A stretch of DNA of 64,000 bases from Rhea pennata (Eukaryota > Chordata > Aves > Rheiformes > Rheidae): the NCBI RefSeq assembly GCF_028389875.1, contig NC_084682.1, forward strand, positions 754,001-818,000, given 5' to 3'. Positions within the stretch are counted from its first letter, which is position 1, and each line of letters begins with the position of its first letter. Shown one piece after another: positions 49,101 through 55,640 of the stretch. Made by a program: the position numbers and the translations under genes. The notes beneath the pieces were generated by a model. That model searched no databases and had not been told where the DNA came from. It was given only the letters and a program-made list of their open reading frames with translations.

Positions 49101-52100
49101 GGGGAGACGCACGGATGGTGATGGGGAGACACACGGACGGCGATGAGGAGACATGGGGACGGTGATGGGGAGACACAGGGATGTCGATGGGGAGACGTGG
49201 GGACAGCGATGGGGAGACGTGGGGATGGTGATGGGGAGACGTGGGGACGGCGATGGGGAGACATGGGGACGGCGATGGGGAGACATGGGGACGGCAATGG
49301 GGAGACATGGGGATGGTGATGGGGAGACGTGGGGACGGCAATGGGGAGACGCACGGATGGTGATGGGGAGACGCACGGACGGCGATGAGGACACATGGGG
49401 ACGGTGATGGGGAGACACAGGGATGTCGATGGGGAGACGTGGGGACGGCGATGGGGAGATGTGGGGATGGCGATGGGGAGACGCGCAGGGACAGCAGCCG
49501 TGAAGCAGAGCTAGACACTTTCATGTAGAGGTTTTACCAGTTGCCTTTCAATGCCACCGTATCTCGCTGTAGCAGTAAAGCACATGCCAAAAAACCATAT
49601 CCGAGTTAGCACAGCAATAAAAACGGAATTTGCATTTACCGCTCTGGAATTAAGCTTTGAGCACAAAAGCAGATTTCTGGCCGGTGGAGCAGGCGGCGCG
49701 GCGGGCCCCGCGGCGTCCCTGCGCCCGCGCCGGCAGCAGCGGACGCGCCGGCTCGCTGCCGGGCGGGAGCCCGGAGCAAGGCTTTCCAAAGAGACACGTT
49801 CCAAGACCTCGGCATTAGATCAAATTAGATCAGATCAGCGGGGGAAATAAGTCTTTAGGGCACGAGCCGTTCCTCTGAACTTTACAGGCAACCCCGTGGA
49901 CCAGCCGCCACCGTTCCCCGTAGGCGCCGCTGCGCGGGCCGCGCCGGGCGCCGCGAGCACAAGCTGCCCGGAGCGCCGACCGCCCGCCGCAGCCGCCGCA
50001 GCCACCGCAGCCGCCGCAGCCCCCTCCCCTGCTGCCGCGGCGTCCGTCCCAGCGCCTCCCCGCGACCACCGGCAAACAGCCCCTCCTGCGACAAGCTATA
50101 AATACAGCCGCATCGAACCAGACACACAAACCAGTTTATTAATCCTGAAACGGAGCTAAAAATAGACCCACGAGGGGCTGCCGAGTCCTCCGGGCAGATG
50201 CAATCGTGGATAATCTAGCTTTAAATTTGCAGAGGCTGCTTGGGCGCCACGGCGACGTTTCCACACCCGGGCTGCAGGAAGGCGCCGCGGCGGCGGGCTC
50301 TGCTGCGCCGTGGAGCCCGCTTGGAGGCAATCTGCTCTCCGGAGCGCGTCCTCCCAGGACCTAGGCACGGTCCCGGGAAGATCTCTGCAGCAGCCAGAGC
50401 AGCTCCTGCTCAGCAGCTCAACCGTTCCCACCTCTCCCCATTAACACCTGATGGCCAGGGCAGAGTTAAAGAGCCTCAAGCCCAGACACGGCTCATTTTT
50501 ACAAAGGTCCGGGAAAACTCATCTCTCCGTTCCGCCTTCATCTCCCACAGCCATTCCTGTTACCGGACACGCCGCGCGCCAGCGCCAGCTCGTGCCGGTA
50601 CGAGGCTCCTCTGTTCCATGGGGAGGTGGTTATTTCATTGCTATTTTCACTTCACAAGGTCCAAGAAGCAACTTTTGGTCTGATGAAGGGCCTTTTTTAG
50701 TACCAGTGGTTTCTCCCCCACCCTACTGATGACGCCAAAGAAAACCAGCCAGAGCTCCAAGGGCTGAGAATCAATCAGCAGGCGAAGGGCTGATCAACCT
50801 CGAGCCTAGGACAGCACTTTGCCGGGTTATTTTTGAGGCTTTGGGAATGAATCTGGATCACGGAGGCAGGTCCTTGCGGATGCTGGTCCCCGTCACCCTT
50901 CGGGCCTCCGGCGAGCGGCGGTGCCGGGGTCCCCGGGGGCAGGCGGAGCGCCCGGCCGGGGTGCTGGACAGCTCCTGGCGGACCTTCCCGCGGCTCTGCC
51001 GAGCCCGCCGGGAACCCGCGGAGCTCTTGTGCTAGGACCAGCGCAGCGTGTTTGTGAGGATGCAGACGATATTTATGCAACCTCACCTGGCCCAGAGCTG
51101 CTTTTTGGTATGCAAACATCCTTTGACATGCTGACTGCCCCCCCCCGGGCCACCTTGCAGCTTCAGAAGTTGATTTAATTGCAGTCTCGCTCCCTTCATC
51201 CCTCCCTGGAAAGCACGAGCTACACCATTAAACTAAAATACGGTACCGCCGTATCTGCTCAGCCCTCCCAGGACCACACCGGCACCAGCTGGTCCGGGAC
51301 ACGGCGCCCTTTCTGCAGACTCTTCGCCTGACAACAGAAACACCGGCAGCAAACTGACGGATATTTTACAAATATCTAATGTGGCTCTGGCCAGGCCCCA
51401 GCTACAGAATCGTGCAGCGAAGCAATCTGTCCCCAGGCAGGAGCGCCGCGAGGCAGCGGGGACGGGCCGCGCTCCGGGGCGCAGGAGAAGCCGGGAGCGC
51501 CGGCGGCGGGGGGCGGCAGCAAACACGTTTTGCTGTGATCAAAAATGCGTTCTGGGAAAAAATGTAAAAGTTTAAGACGTCCTTTACTCGAGCGGCAGCA
51601 GCACAGCGGGAGCGGGCGGGCGCCGCCGGCACGGTGCAGCTCCGGGCGCGCGGGCACGCGCCGCGGTGCCCGCCCCAGAGCCGACGCGTGGGAGGCGGCG
51701 GTGCGCACGGAGCGGCGCGGCCCCCTCTGCGCCACAGGGCAAAAGAAAACCCCCGGGACCCCGGGAACCCGCCGCCGCCGCGAGCACCGCCGTAGCTTCT
51801 CGCCAGCTCAGCAGAGCCCCGGCCGCGAGCGCTGCCGCCGCGCCGCCCTCGTGCCCCCGGCCGCGCGCGCCGGCGGGCGTCCGGAGGCGGCGGCTCCACC
51901 GAGAGCGCCGCCCCGCTCGCCGGCGCGGCTGCCACCCCGCGCTTCGCAGGGAACGGGCTTGACAGCAGAGAAACACGACCACTTACTTGATCTTCAGGCT
52001 GGCGAGCATCGTCTTGTCAATCCTGCGGGGAGAGCAGAGCAGAGGCGGGTTAGCGGGCACCGGCGAGGCGCGCGGCGGGTGTCTTCTCCCGCGGCCCGGG

Positions 52101-55100
52101 TCGCGCGGGGGCTCCTGGAAAACCTGGCTGCAGCTCCCTCGCCTGACACGAGGGTCCCCGCCGGAAGACTTGACCGGGCAAGAAACAGGCCAAAACACAA
52201 CCCAAACTTGCAAACTTAGCTGCAAGGAAAGCAAAATCCCACCAGTCGTGCCCTGCGGCAGCCAGCGCAGGGCTGCAACGCGAGAGCCGAACTGTGCAGA
52301 GGAACAGGAGCTGCTCCGGCAGCGGGCTCGGCCGGAGCAAATCCCTGCTGCAGGAGCTGCCCGCGGCGCAGCTGCAGCCGCGCTCTGCAGCGCTCAGCAG
52401 GGCGCTGCCTCGCTCATCCCTGCGGTGCTTCGACATCCCCACGTGTAAAGCTGCCTTTTACTCAACCCAGCACATTTGCCGGCTGTCGCTGCAGACACCT
52501 GCGAGCGCCCCGGGACCCAGGCAGGAGGTGAGCGCCAGGCTGCCCGCGCAGCTCACGGCCCCAGCCCCGTTCTCGCGGCAAAAGGTCCCAGGTTATTTCA
52601 TTTATTTGCTTGGCACTGCTAATAAGTGCCTATCTCCACAGAATCATTATGGTTAACAGCATATTAATATTAATTAATGCAAATCATTGTAATGTCTCAA
52701 AGTGTAAAATGATGTCTTTTGGCAGGGATTGCAAATGCTGTGTTTATGCCACGTGGAATTAATTCCATGTCTTCAAAACCCCCAAGAAGAGGCACAGTTT
52801 TTGCAGCGCACTCGCAGCACGCGCCGCCAGGCAGCAGCAGCAGCAGCGCTGCCTGCCCTGCTCCGGCTGCAGGCCCCGGCGCGGGGGCCTCGGGCACGCT
52901 CACGCACCCCGGTCCCGGTCCCGGTCCCGGTCCCGATCCTGATCCCGATCCCAGCCCCGGCCCCGGCCCGCATCTGCTCCTGTTGTCGCCTCCTGGAGCG
53001 TGGGCACGTGACCGTGCCTAAAAATAGAGCCGGGGCACCGCTAATTATCACTTAATGTTTAACGAGCCCGTCCACAGAGCTGGTTGATCATTAATCCGAG
53101 CTCAGCGTTAAGGCAGCTTGGCGCAAAACAACCTGTTGCCAGAACGTTTTAACGGCCGCAGGAGCGCGAGGCGGCCCGCGGGCGAGGGAGGACCTGCCCC
53201 GCGCGCCGGCGCTCGGCGCGGCGCAGCGGCTCTCGCCGGGGAGGGAGCACGAGGAGAAGGCAGTTGGTGTTATTCTGCCTCAGAAGAAAGAAGGAAAAAA
53301 AACAAGCAAGAAAACTGTCTGCTTCGGAAACCACAGCTGCGAGGTGGCTGAGCGGAGAGGGGCTCAGGCCGCCCTGGCGGCGCTGCCCTTGCCGGGGCGG
53401 GGAGCGCGGAGCAGCCGGGGCCGGCAACGCCGGGCCGCGGCGCAGGAAGGGCGGGTGCCGGGCCGCGGGCAGCGCGGCCGCCGCGGGCGCTTCCCGTGCA
53501 CGGCGTTCCCACGCTGCCAGCGCCTGGTGCCACTGCGCCGTGCGCTGCACTGTGCACCACACACTGCACCGTGCACCACTGCACTGTGCACCGCACACTG
53601 CACAGTGCACCGCTGCACTGCGCACCACTGCACCGTGCACCACTGCACCATGCACCGCACACTGCACCGCGCACCACTGCACTGCGCACCACTGCACTGT
53701 GCACCGCACACTGCACAGTGCACCGCTGCACTGCGCACCACTGCACCGTGCACCACTGCACCATGCACCGCACACTGCACCGCACACCACTGCACTGCGC
53801 ACCACTGCACTGTGCACCACTGCACTGCGCACCACTGCACTGTGCACCGCACACTGCACAGTGCACCGCTGCACTGCGCACCACTGCACTGCGCACCACT
53901 GCACTGTGCACCGCACACTGCACAGTGCACCGCTGCACTGCGCACCACTGCACTGCGCACCACTGCACTGTGCACCGCACACTGCACCGCGCACCACTGC
54001 ACTGCGCACCACTGCACTGTGCACCGCACACTGCACAGTGCACCGCTGCACTGCGCACCACTGCACCGTGCACCGCACACTGCACCGTGCACCACTGCAC
54101 CGCGCACCACTGCACCGTGCACCACTGCACTGTGCACCACTGCACCGTGCACCACTGCACCGCGCACCGCACACTGCACCATGCACCACTGCACCGCGCA
54201 CCACTGCACTGCGCACCACTACACCGTGCACCGCACACTGCATTGTGCACCACTGCACCACTGCACTGCACTGCGCACCACTGCACTGCACGCTGCATGC
54301 TGCACTGCTGCACCACATGCCACTGCACCGTGCACTGCTGCACTGTGCACCACTGCACTGCACGCTGCATGCTGCACCACATGCGACTGCACCGTGCACT
54401 GCTGCACTGTGCACTGCTGCACCGCTGCACTGCACTGTGCACCACTGCACTGCACGCTGCATGCTGCACTGCTGCACCACATGCGACTGCACCGTGCACC
54501 GCTGCACTGTGCACCACTGCACCGCTGCACTGCACTGTGCACCACTGCACTGCACGCTGCATGCTGCACTGCTGCACCACATGTGACTGCACCGTGCACT
54601 GCTGCACTGTGCACTGCTGCACCGCTGCACCGCACACTTCACCGCTGCACCGTGTGCCGCTCCCGCGCCGCCGCCCTCTGCCTGCCGGCGGCCTCTTCCC
54701 CCAGGAAGCACAGGCGAGTTTTGTAAGGAGCAGCTCGCAAATGAGCCCGAGCGCTTCCTCCTAACCGTTAAAAGCAACGGAAAGGACTCGGTCGTAGCGA
54801 GCGCTCGGCGTCCGCCCGCGGCGAGCCCCCGCGAGCTTCCCGCCGGCCCCGGAGCGCCGCTCAGCTGGCGCTCAGCGTTTCCACCCGGAGCCCTGCGGGA
54901 GCCCAGCCCCGGCCGGCGCCGGGAGCCGCGCGGGGCGCCGGGCGAGGGCCGCGCTGCCCCCGTGCCGCCGGCACGCCGAGGCGCCCCGTCCCCGCGGCTC
55001 GGCCTGCCACGACGGCCGCCCGGCGCGCGAGCCGCGCTCCACGGCGAGCGGCGGCGCAGGAGCCGGCAGCGCGCCCGGTGCCGGCCGGGGTGGCCGCGCG

Positions 55101-55228
55101 GCGGCGGGACGAAGCCCTTCCTGGGGGGCTTCGCAGGCGCCGCGGAGCCTGCAGGGACGAGGGGGGGACGCGGCAGCCACCCACCAGCCGTAGCCGCCGA
55201 AGGAGACGCTGCGCTTTCGCTGGAACAT
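25124..55228 (-). CDS. RAP1GAP2: Rap1 GTPase-activating protein 2, whole coding span (24 exons)
   Basis: RAP1GAP2 stimulates GTP hydrolysis by the small GTPase Rap1, switching off integrin and adhesion signalling; in platelets it also affects granule secretion. I joined 24 coding exons on the - strand. Each has consensus splice sites and every junction keeps phase, giving 2190 nt, or 729 residues plus stop. The human protein is 730 residues as I recall. Recognisable parts: N-terminus [15 protein letters not shown] with Ser7/Ser9; a GoLoco-like segment around residues 57-78; the RapGAP domain roughly 164-430 with the catalytic [11 protein letters not shown] block (Asn356); a Ser-rich tail with [22 protein letters not shown] and PFMKLKENG; and the C-terminal [13 protein letters not shown]1GAP is excluded by the C-terminal tail and [17 protein letters not shown]. 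Introns are short (86 nt to 4 kb) except intron 2, which is 11.7 kb. No lesion was seen. Confidence 0.97.
25349..25388. repeat. CCGTC pentanucleotide array
   Basis: Eight or so tandem CCGTC units (GACGG on the coding strand) lie in RAP1GAP2 intron 23, about 15 nt inside the donor of exon 23. Confidence 0.9.
25403..25479 (-). CDS. RAP1GAP2: RAP1GAP2 exon 23
   Basis: The exon completes Asp, then [20 protein letters not shown] and CSSST, ending AGCACG|GTAGGT. Its acceptor CCCCCAGCAG is preceded by a long T-rich tract, and its donor is followed within about 15 nt by a GACGG pentamer array. [16 protein letters not shown] is the conserved RAP1GAP2 C-terminus. Confidence 0.95.
25498..25558. repeat. 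Poly-A / AAG-rich tract (poly-T on coding strand)
   Basis: A long A run followed by GAAA/AAG-rich sequence lies just upstream of the exon 23 acceptor on the - strand. It supplies an unusually long T-rich pyrimidine tract about 20 nt before the splice site. Confidence 0.85.
25559..26940 (-). other. RAP1GAP2: RAP1GAP2 intron 22, unique part
   Basis: The stretch is largely AT-rich with no recognised exon or mobile element. Open frames at its right end are continuations of the minisatellite and exon 22 in wrong frames. Confidence 0.5.
26940..27116. repeat. Purine-rich minisatellite in intron 22
   Basis: Irregular units of GAGGTGGAGGACAAGG and GGAGGGCACGAGGTGG type repeat over about 170 bp, starting some 20 nt downstream of the exon 22 donor on the - strand. 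Confidence 0.8.
27138..27261 (-). CDS. RAP1GAP2: RAP1GAP2 exon 22
   Basis: The exon reads [34 protein letters not shown] and IMSRSPT plus one base, from GCGTTGCAG to CACAG|GTGGGT. A purine-rich minisatellite begins a few bases into the downstream intron. Confidence 0.95.
27403..27424. repeat. GACG tetranucleotide run
   Basis: Five GACG units lie in intron 21 of RAP1GAP2. Confidence 0.8.
27548..27665 (-). CDS. RAP1GAP2: RAP1GAP2 exon 21
   Basis: The exon's first base completes Arg, then [33 protein letters not shown] and EEYDSL, from GCTCCGCAG to AGCCTG|GTAGGC. Confidence 0.95.
28147..28260 (-). CDS. RAP1GAP2: RAP1GAP2 exon 20
   Basis: The exon's first base completes Cys, then [33 protein letters not shown] and PSKD plus AG, from GTGCCCGCAG to GACAG|GTGAGC. 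It is a low-complexity Ser/Pro tail. Confidence 0.95.
28447..28565 (-). CDS. RAP1GAP2: RAP1GAP2 exon 19
   Basis: The exon reads [20 protein letters not shown], then [12 protein letters not shown] and PSESRTR plus TG, from GTTTCCGCAG to AGGTG|GTGAGC. The basic SPIKRRS segment is characteristic of RAP1GAP2. Confidence 0.95.
28684..28821 (-). CDS. RAP1GAP2: RAP1GAP2 exon 18 (Ser-rich tail, TKXT position)
   Basis: The exon reads [20 protein letters not shown], then a [16 protein letters not shown] stretch and AEAAKTAFS, ending TTCTCG|GTGAGC. RVRSHS is a candidate basophilic-kinase site. The final block aligns with the human MEVTKTTFS segment (recalled), whose TKTT is changed to AKTA here. Confidence 0.96.
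28858..29165. repeat. 60-bp minisatellite in intron 17
   Basis: About five units of period 60 carry the shared block CCCCCGCGCCGCGCCACGAC, followed by CCGCAG and CAGCCGGGCATCCCCACGGA. The array ends about 37 nt before the exon 18 acceptor on the - strand. Confidence 0.88.
29623..29757 (-). CDS. RAP1GAP2: RAP1GAP2 exon 17
   Basis: The 135-nt exon reads [39 protein letters not shown] and ILESFK, from GCTCCCGCAG to TTTAAG|GTAAAC. It ends the folded region. Confidence 0.97.
30113..30199 (-). CDS. RAP1GAP2: RAP1GAP2 exon 16
   Basis: The exon reads [20 protein letters not shown] then KSDKFAKLE, from CTTCTCGCAG to [28 protein letters not shown] distinguishes RAP1GAP2 from RAP1GAP. Confidence 0.97.
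30421..30492 (-). CDS. RAP1GAP2: RAP1GAP2 exon 15
   Basis: The exon reads [20 protein letters not shown] then VFPK, from GCTCCGCAG to CCGAAG|GTGAGG. The [11 protein letters not shown] motif is conserved across the family. Confidence 0.97.
31046..31201 (-). CDS. RAP1GAP2: RAP1GAP2 exon 14 (catalytic Asn)
   Basis: The 156-nt exon has [20 protein letters not shown] followed by [20 protein letters not shown] and [12 protein letters not shown]. The GND Asn (Asn356 in this model) is the catalytic 'Asn thumb' that replaces an arginine finger in RapGAPs, and it is intact. Acceptor CTGTTCAG, donor TACAAG|GTACCC. Confidence 0.98.
31412..31541 (-). CDS. RAP1GAP2: RAP1GAP2 exon 13
   Basis: The exon's first base completes Gly, then [36 protein letters not shown] and TEGDAQQ, ending CAGCAG|GTAGGA. 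The YRGGLD/FRGGLD and [11 protein letters not shown] blocks are family signatures. Confidence 0.97.
31678..31778 (-). CDS. RAP1GAP2: RAP1GAP2 exon 12
   Basis: The exon reads [20 protein letters not shown] then [13 protein letters not shown] plus GG, from acceptor GTTCTGCAG to donor AAAGG|GTACGT. The [11 protein letters not shown] block is diagnostic of the RapGAP domain. Confidence 0.97.
32771..32854 (-). CDS. RAP1GAP2: RAP1GAP2 exon 11 (start of RapGAP catalytic region)
   Basis: The 84-nt exon [20 protein letters not shown] then VIYQKSRQ lies between acceptor CTTCTCCAG and donor [19 protein letters not shown] opens the conserved catalytic domain of Rap/Ran GAPs. Confidence 0.97.
33673..33726 (-). 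CDS. RAP1GAP2: RAP1GAP2 exon 10
   Basis: The 54-nt exon [18 protein letters not shown] has acceptor CCGGCAG and donor CCCAAG|GTGAGG. The FNPVLYPK block is conserved in Rap1GAPs. Confidence 0.96.
33867..33945 (-). CDS. RAP1GAP2: RAP1GAP2 exon 9
   Basis: The exon's first base completes Arg, then [20 protein letters not shown] and VPQIAK, ending GCCAAG|GTGAGC. The acceptor is CCGCGCTAG. Confidence 0.96.
34147..34250 (-). CDS. RAP1GAP2: RAP1GAP2 exon 8
   Basis: The exon reads [20 protein letters not shown] then [14 protein letters not shown] plus two bases of Arg, after acceptor CGTTTTTAG and before donor CTCAG|GTATGG. Confidence 0.96.
34366..34575 (-). CDS. RAP1GAP2: RAP1GAP2 exon 7
   Basis: The 210-nt exon reads [20 protein letters not shown], then [10 protein letters not shown], an acidic CEEEEEG run and [13 protein letters not shown], bounded by TCGTGCAG and GGCAAG|GTGGGT. 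It forms the N-terminal dimerisation part of the Rap1GAP fold as known from the family. Confidence 0.97.
34880..34912 (-). CDS. RAP1GAP2: RAP1GAP2 exon 6
   Basis: The 33-nt microexon [11 protein letters not shown] lies between acceptor CTTTCTGTAG and donor GACGAG|GTGGGT. The peptide is a hallmark of Rap1GAP-family proteins just before the central domains. Confidence 0.95.
34913..36086 (-). other. RAP1GAP2: RAP1GAP2 introns 4-5 around microexons, nothing further recognised
   Basis: The two introns flanking exon 5 hold no other recognised exon or transposon. A GACGG run occurs at about 35150-35167. Confidence 0.5.
35555..35599 (-). CDS. RAP1GAP2: RAP1GAP2 exon 5 (GoLoco-like second half)
   Basis: The 45-nt exon [15 protein letters not shown] lies between acceptor TTTCCAACAG and donor CATAAG|GTCAGC. 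Its EDQR supplies the acidic-Gln-Arg triad position of a GoLoco motif. The exon is divisible by three in phase 0; losing it would remove 15 residues. Confidence 0.93.
36087..36122 (-). CDS. RAP1GAP2: RAP1GAP2 exon 4 (GoLoco-like helix)
   Basis: The 36-nt exon [12 protein letters not shown] lies between acceptor TCTTTTTCAG and donor [21 protein letters not shown] is the helical first half of a GoLoco-type motif as found in Rap1GAP proteins. It starts and ends in phase 0, so skipping keeps the frame. Confidence 0.94.
36123..39176 (-). other. RAP1GAP2: RAP1GAP2 intron 3, proximal part
   Basis: The stretch is CpG-rich (36.1-38.5 kb) and then more AT-rich (38.7-39.0 kb). Apart from candidate exon 1c no feature was recognised. 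Long open frames on both strands reflect high GC. Confidence 0.45.
37066..37140 (-). CDS. RAP1GAP2: Candidate alternative RAP1GAP2 first exon (1c), in frame with exon 4
   Basis: On the - strand an ATG at 37140-37138 opens [19 protein letters not shown] then FLRGVL, closing at a good donor GTCCTG|GTGAGC in phase 0. Exon 4 starts in phase 0, so splicing yields ...[18 protein letters not shown]. The second internal ATG pair has a better context (a G or A at -3). The exon lies in a CpG-rich block. It would delete residues 1-55 of the main form, including Ser7/Ser9. There is no transcript evidence; a chance ORF in GC-rich DNA is possible. Confidence 0.4.
39177..39755. repeat. Minisatellite in intron 3, GGGAACC/GGGGACC units
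   Basis: Units of about 17-30 bp combine GGGAACCAGGATGGGGACGG, GTGTGGGAACCGGGACGG and GCGCGGGGACC variants over nearly 580 bp. Several-unit blocks recur, for example the segment ending in CAATGTGGGAACCAGGATGG occurs twice. Open frames through it are artefacts. Confidence 0.9.
39756..40189 (-). other. RAP1GAP2: RAP1GAP2 intron 3, distal part
   Basis: CpG-rich unique sequence between the minisatellite and exon 3; nothing further recognised. Confidence 0.45.
40190..40274 (-). CDS. RAP1GAP2: RAP1GAP2 exon 3
   Basis: The 85-nt exon begins after TTTTGCAG with one base completing Lys27, then [20 protein letters not shown], and ends TAPATMK at donor ATGAAG|GTAGGT. It is a Pro-rich linker. It is also the phase-compatible acceptor for the alternative first exon at 44.4 kb. 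Confidence 0.93.
40275..44397 (-). other. RAP1GAP2: RAP1GAP2 intron 2, 3' part
   Basis: CpG-rich blocks alternate with unique AT-richer segments (about 40.80-40.92 and 41.40-41.62 kb, the latter with an ACCAATCAG CCAAT box at 41524). A GGCTC pentamer run lies near 41278-41300. No exon could be supported. Confidence 0.45.
44398..44504 (-). CDS. RAP1GAP2: Candidate alternative RAP1GAP2 first exon (1b), in frame with exon 3
   Basis: An ATG at 44504-44502 in good context (GAGCATGT, A at -3) opens [20 protein letters not shown] then [15 protein letters not shown] plus AG, ending at donor AAAAG|GTAAAG in phase 2. Exon 3 begins with the one base needed (AG+G, Arg), so the protein would continue ...[11 protein letters not shown]. 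The exon sits in a dense CpG island in the middle of the 11.7-kb intron 2. The new N-terminus has a hydrophobic AAVVLIGLL patch flanked by basic residues and lacks Ser7/Ser9. I infer an alternative promoter; transcript support is not visible. Confidence 0.6.
44505..44900 (-). promoter_or_regulatory. CpG island upstream of candidate exon 1b
   Basis: Very CG-dense sequence directly upstream (on the - strand) of the exon 1b ATG. It contains imperfect CGCTCCGCGCCC repeats at about 44536-44635 and a GGGGCC hexanucleotide run. Composition and position fit a CpG-island promoter or 5' UTR. No TATA box was seen. Confidence 0.45.
44695..44724. repeat. GGGGCC hexanucleotide run
   Basis: About five tandem CCCCGG/GGGGCC units (GGGGCC on the RAP1GAP2 strand) lie some 190 nt upstream of the exon 1b ATG. 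Confidence 0.9.
44901..48169 (-). other. RAP1GAP2: RAP1GAP2 intron 2, central part
   Basis: Alternating AT-rich and CpG-rich unique sequence. A poly-A/CAAA tract lies at about 46359-46394. No exon or transposon recognised. Confidence 0.45.
48170..48600. repeat. Minisatellite in intron 2, CACGCCGTGCACACC type
   Basis: Imperfect units mix CGCCGCACGCCCCACGCCGT, GCACACCCCGCACC and CACTGCCCACGCTGCTGCAC over about 430 bp. Long frames through it on both strands are artefacts. Confidence 0.85.
48601..49004 (-). other. RAP1GAP2: Unique CpG-rich segment between two intron-2 minisatellites
   Basis: No exon or element recognised in this CpG-rich spacer. Confidence 0.4.
49005..49495. repeat. 22-bp minisatellite with higher-order structure in intron 2
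   Basis: More than twenty units of period about 22 are based on GATGGGGAGACGTGGGGACG. A multi-unit block containing GCACGGATGG, then GATGAGGA and CACAGGGATGTCGATGG, occurs twice about 243 bp apart (about 49108 and 49351), showing block duplication of some eleven units. Confidence 0.9.
49496..51986 (-). other. RAP1GAP2: RAP1GAP2 intron 2, 5' part
   Basis: Mixed unique sequence; a CAGCCGCCG-type trinucleotide-rich patch lies at about 49985-50022. No exon recognised. Confidence 0.45.
51987..52022 (-). CDS. RAP1GAP2: RAP1GAP2 exon 2
   Basis: This 36-nt exon follows acceptor CTCCCCGCAG and ends at donor ATCAA|GTAAGTG. Its first G completes Trp15, then it reads [11 protein letters not shown] and two bases of Lys. 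The sequence matches the human RAP1GAP2 N-terminal segment nearly residue for residue. Confidence 0.95.
52023..53526 (-). other. RAP1GAP2: RAP1GAP2 intron 1, proximal part
   Basis: Unique sequence with a GGTCCC/GATCCC/GGCCCC hexamer-derived run at about 52909-52968. No exon recognised. Confidence 0.45.
52909..52968. repeat. GGTCCC-derived hexanucleotide run in intron 1
   Basis: Tandem CGGTCC units grade into CGATCC and CGGCCC variants. Confidence 0.85.
53527..54655. repeat. 1.1-kb minisatellite in intron 1, CACTGCACYGTGCAC units
   Basis: Units of about 15-18 bp (CACCACTGCACTGTGCAC and CGCACACTGCACCGTGCAC types) fill over 1.1 kb. The right-hand third is a distinct subfamily with CACGCTGCATGCTGCAC and CACATGCGACTGCACC blocks recurring about every 120-130 bp. 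Palindromic GTGCAC occurs dozens of times. Frames of 400-700 codons on both strands (His/Cys/Ala/Thr-rich) are artefacts of a stop-free repeat. Confidence 0.93.
55185..55228 (-). CDS. RAP1GAP2: RAP1GAP2 exon 1 (start codon, Ser7/Ser9)
   Basis: The exon encodes [14 protein letters not shown] plus two bases of Trp15, ending at donor GGCTG|GTGGGT. The ATG context is GCACCATGT, with a purine at -3. In human RAP1GAP2 Ser7 and Ser9 of this segment are phosphorylated and govern 14-3-3 binding; both and the RKR upstream of them are present. It lies in a CpG-rich block consistent with the main promoter. Confidence 0.95.
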
Positions 55229-55640
55229 GGTGCCGCGCGGCGGGGCCGCGGCGGCGGGAGGCAGCCGCCTGCGCCGCACCGCACCGCACCGCACCGCGCC
55301 GCGCCGTGCTGCCGGCCGGAGCCGCAGCGCCAGAGCCGCGTGCACGCGCCGGGGGGGGAAAGAAAGGAAAACCATGTCACTTCCTTTCCTCTCCCCCTTC
55401 CCCCAGCCCGGCTCGGGCTTTTCGCAACCCTCTGCGGCCAAGCTCGCGTTTCCCCGAGCGGCAGGGGCGGCGCGCGGCGGGCGCCCGCCCCGGAGCTCCG
55501 CGCTCGCCCGAGCGCCGACGCCGCGGGGACGGGCGGCTCCGGCGGCCGCGGCTCCTCGGCCGCGCGCGGGGCCGCAGAAGCGCGCGTCTGCAGCCGGCCG
55601 GGGCCGTGGCACGCAGCGTGGCTCTTGACCAGCCCGCGTC
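55229..55640 (-). promoter_or_regulatory. RAP1GAP2: CpG-rich 5' region of RAP1GAP2 exon 1
   Basis: Dense CG dinucleotides extend upstream of the ATG at 55228, with a CCGCA pentamer run at about 55275-55305. No TATA box was recognised. Position and composition suggest the main CpG-island promoter and 5' UTR; the start site cannot be located. Confidence 0.5.

Noticed and set aside
47952-49418. 488-codon - strand frame rich in Ser/Pro/His
   Set aside because: It is built from the two intron-2 minisatellites, with a GC-rich spacer between.
53149-55380. 743-codon Cys/Val/Gln/Ser-rich frame (-) and 420-460-codon His/Thr/Cys-rich frames (+)
   Set aside because: They coincide with the CACTGCAC minisatellite, and competing long frames exist in several phases on both strands.
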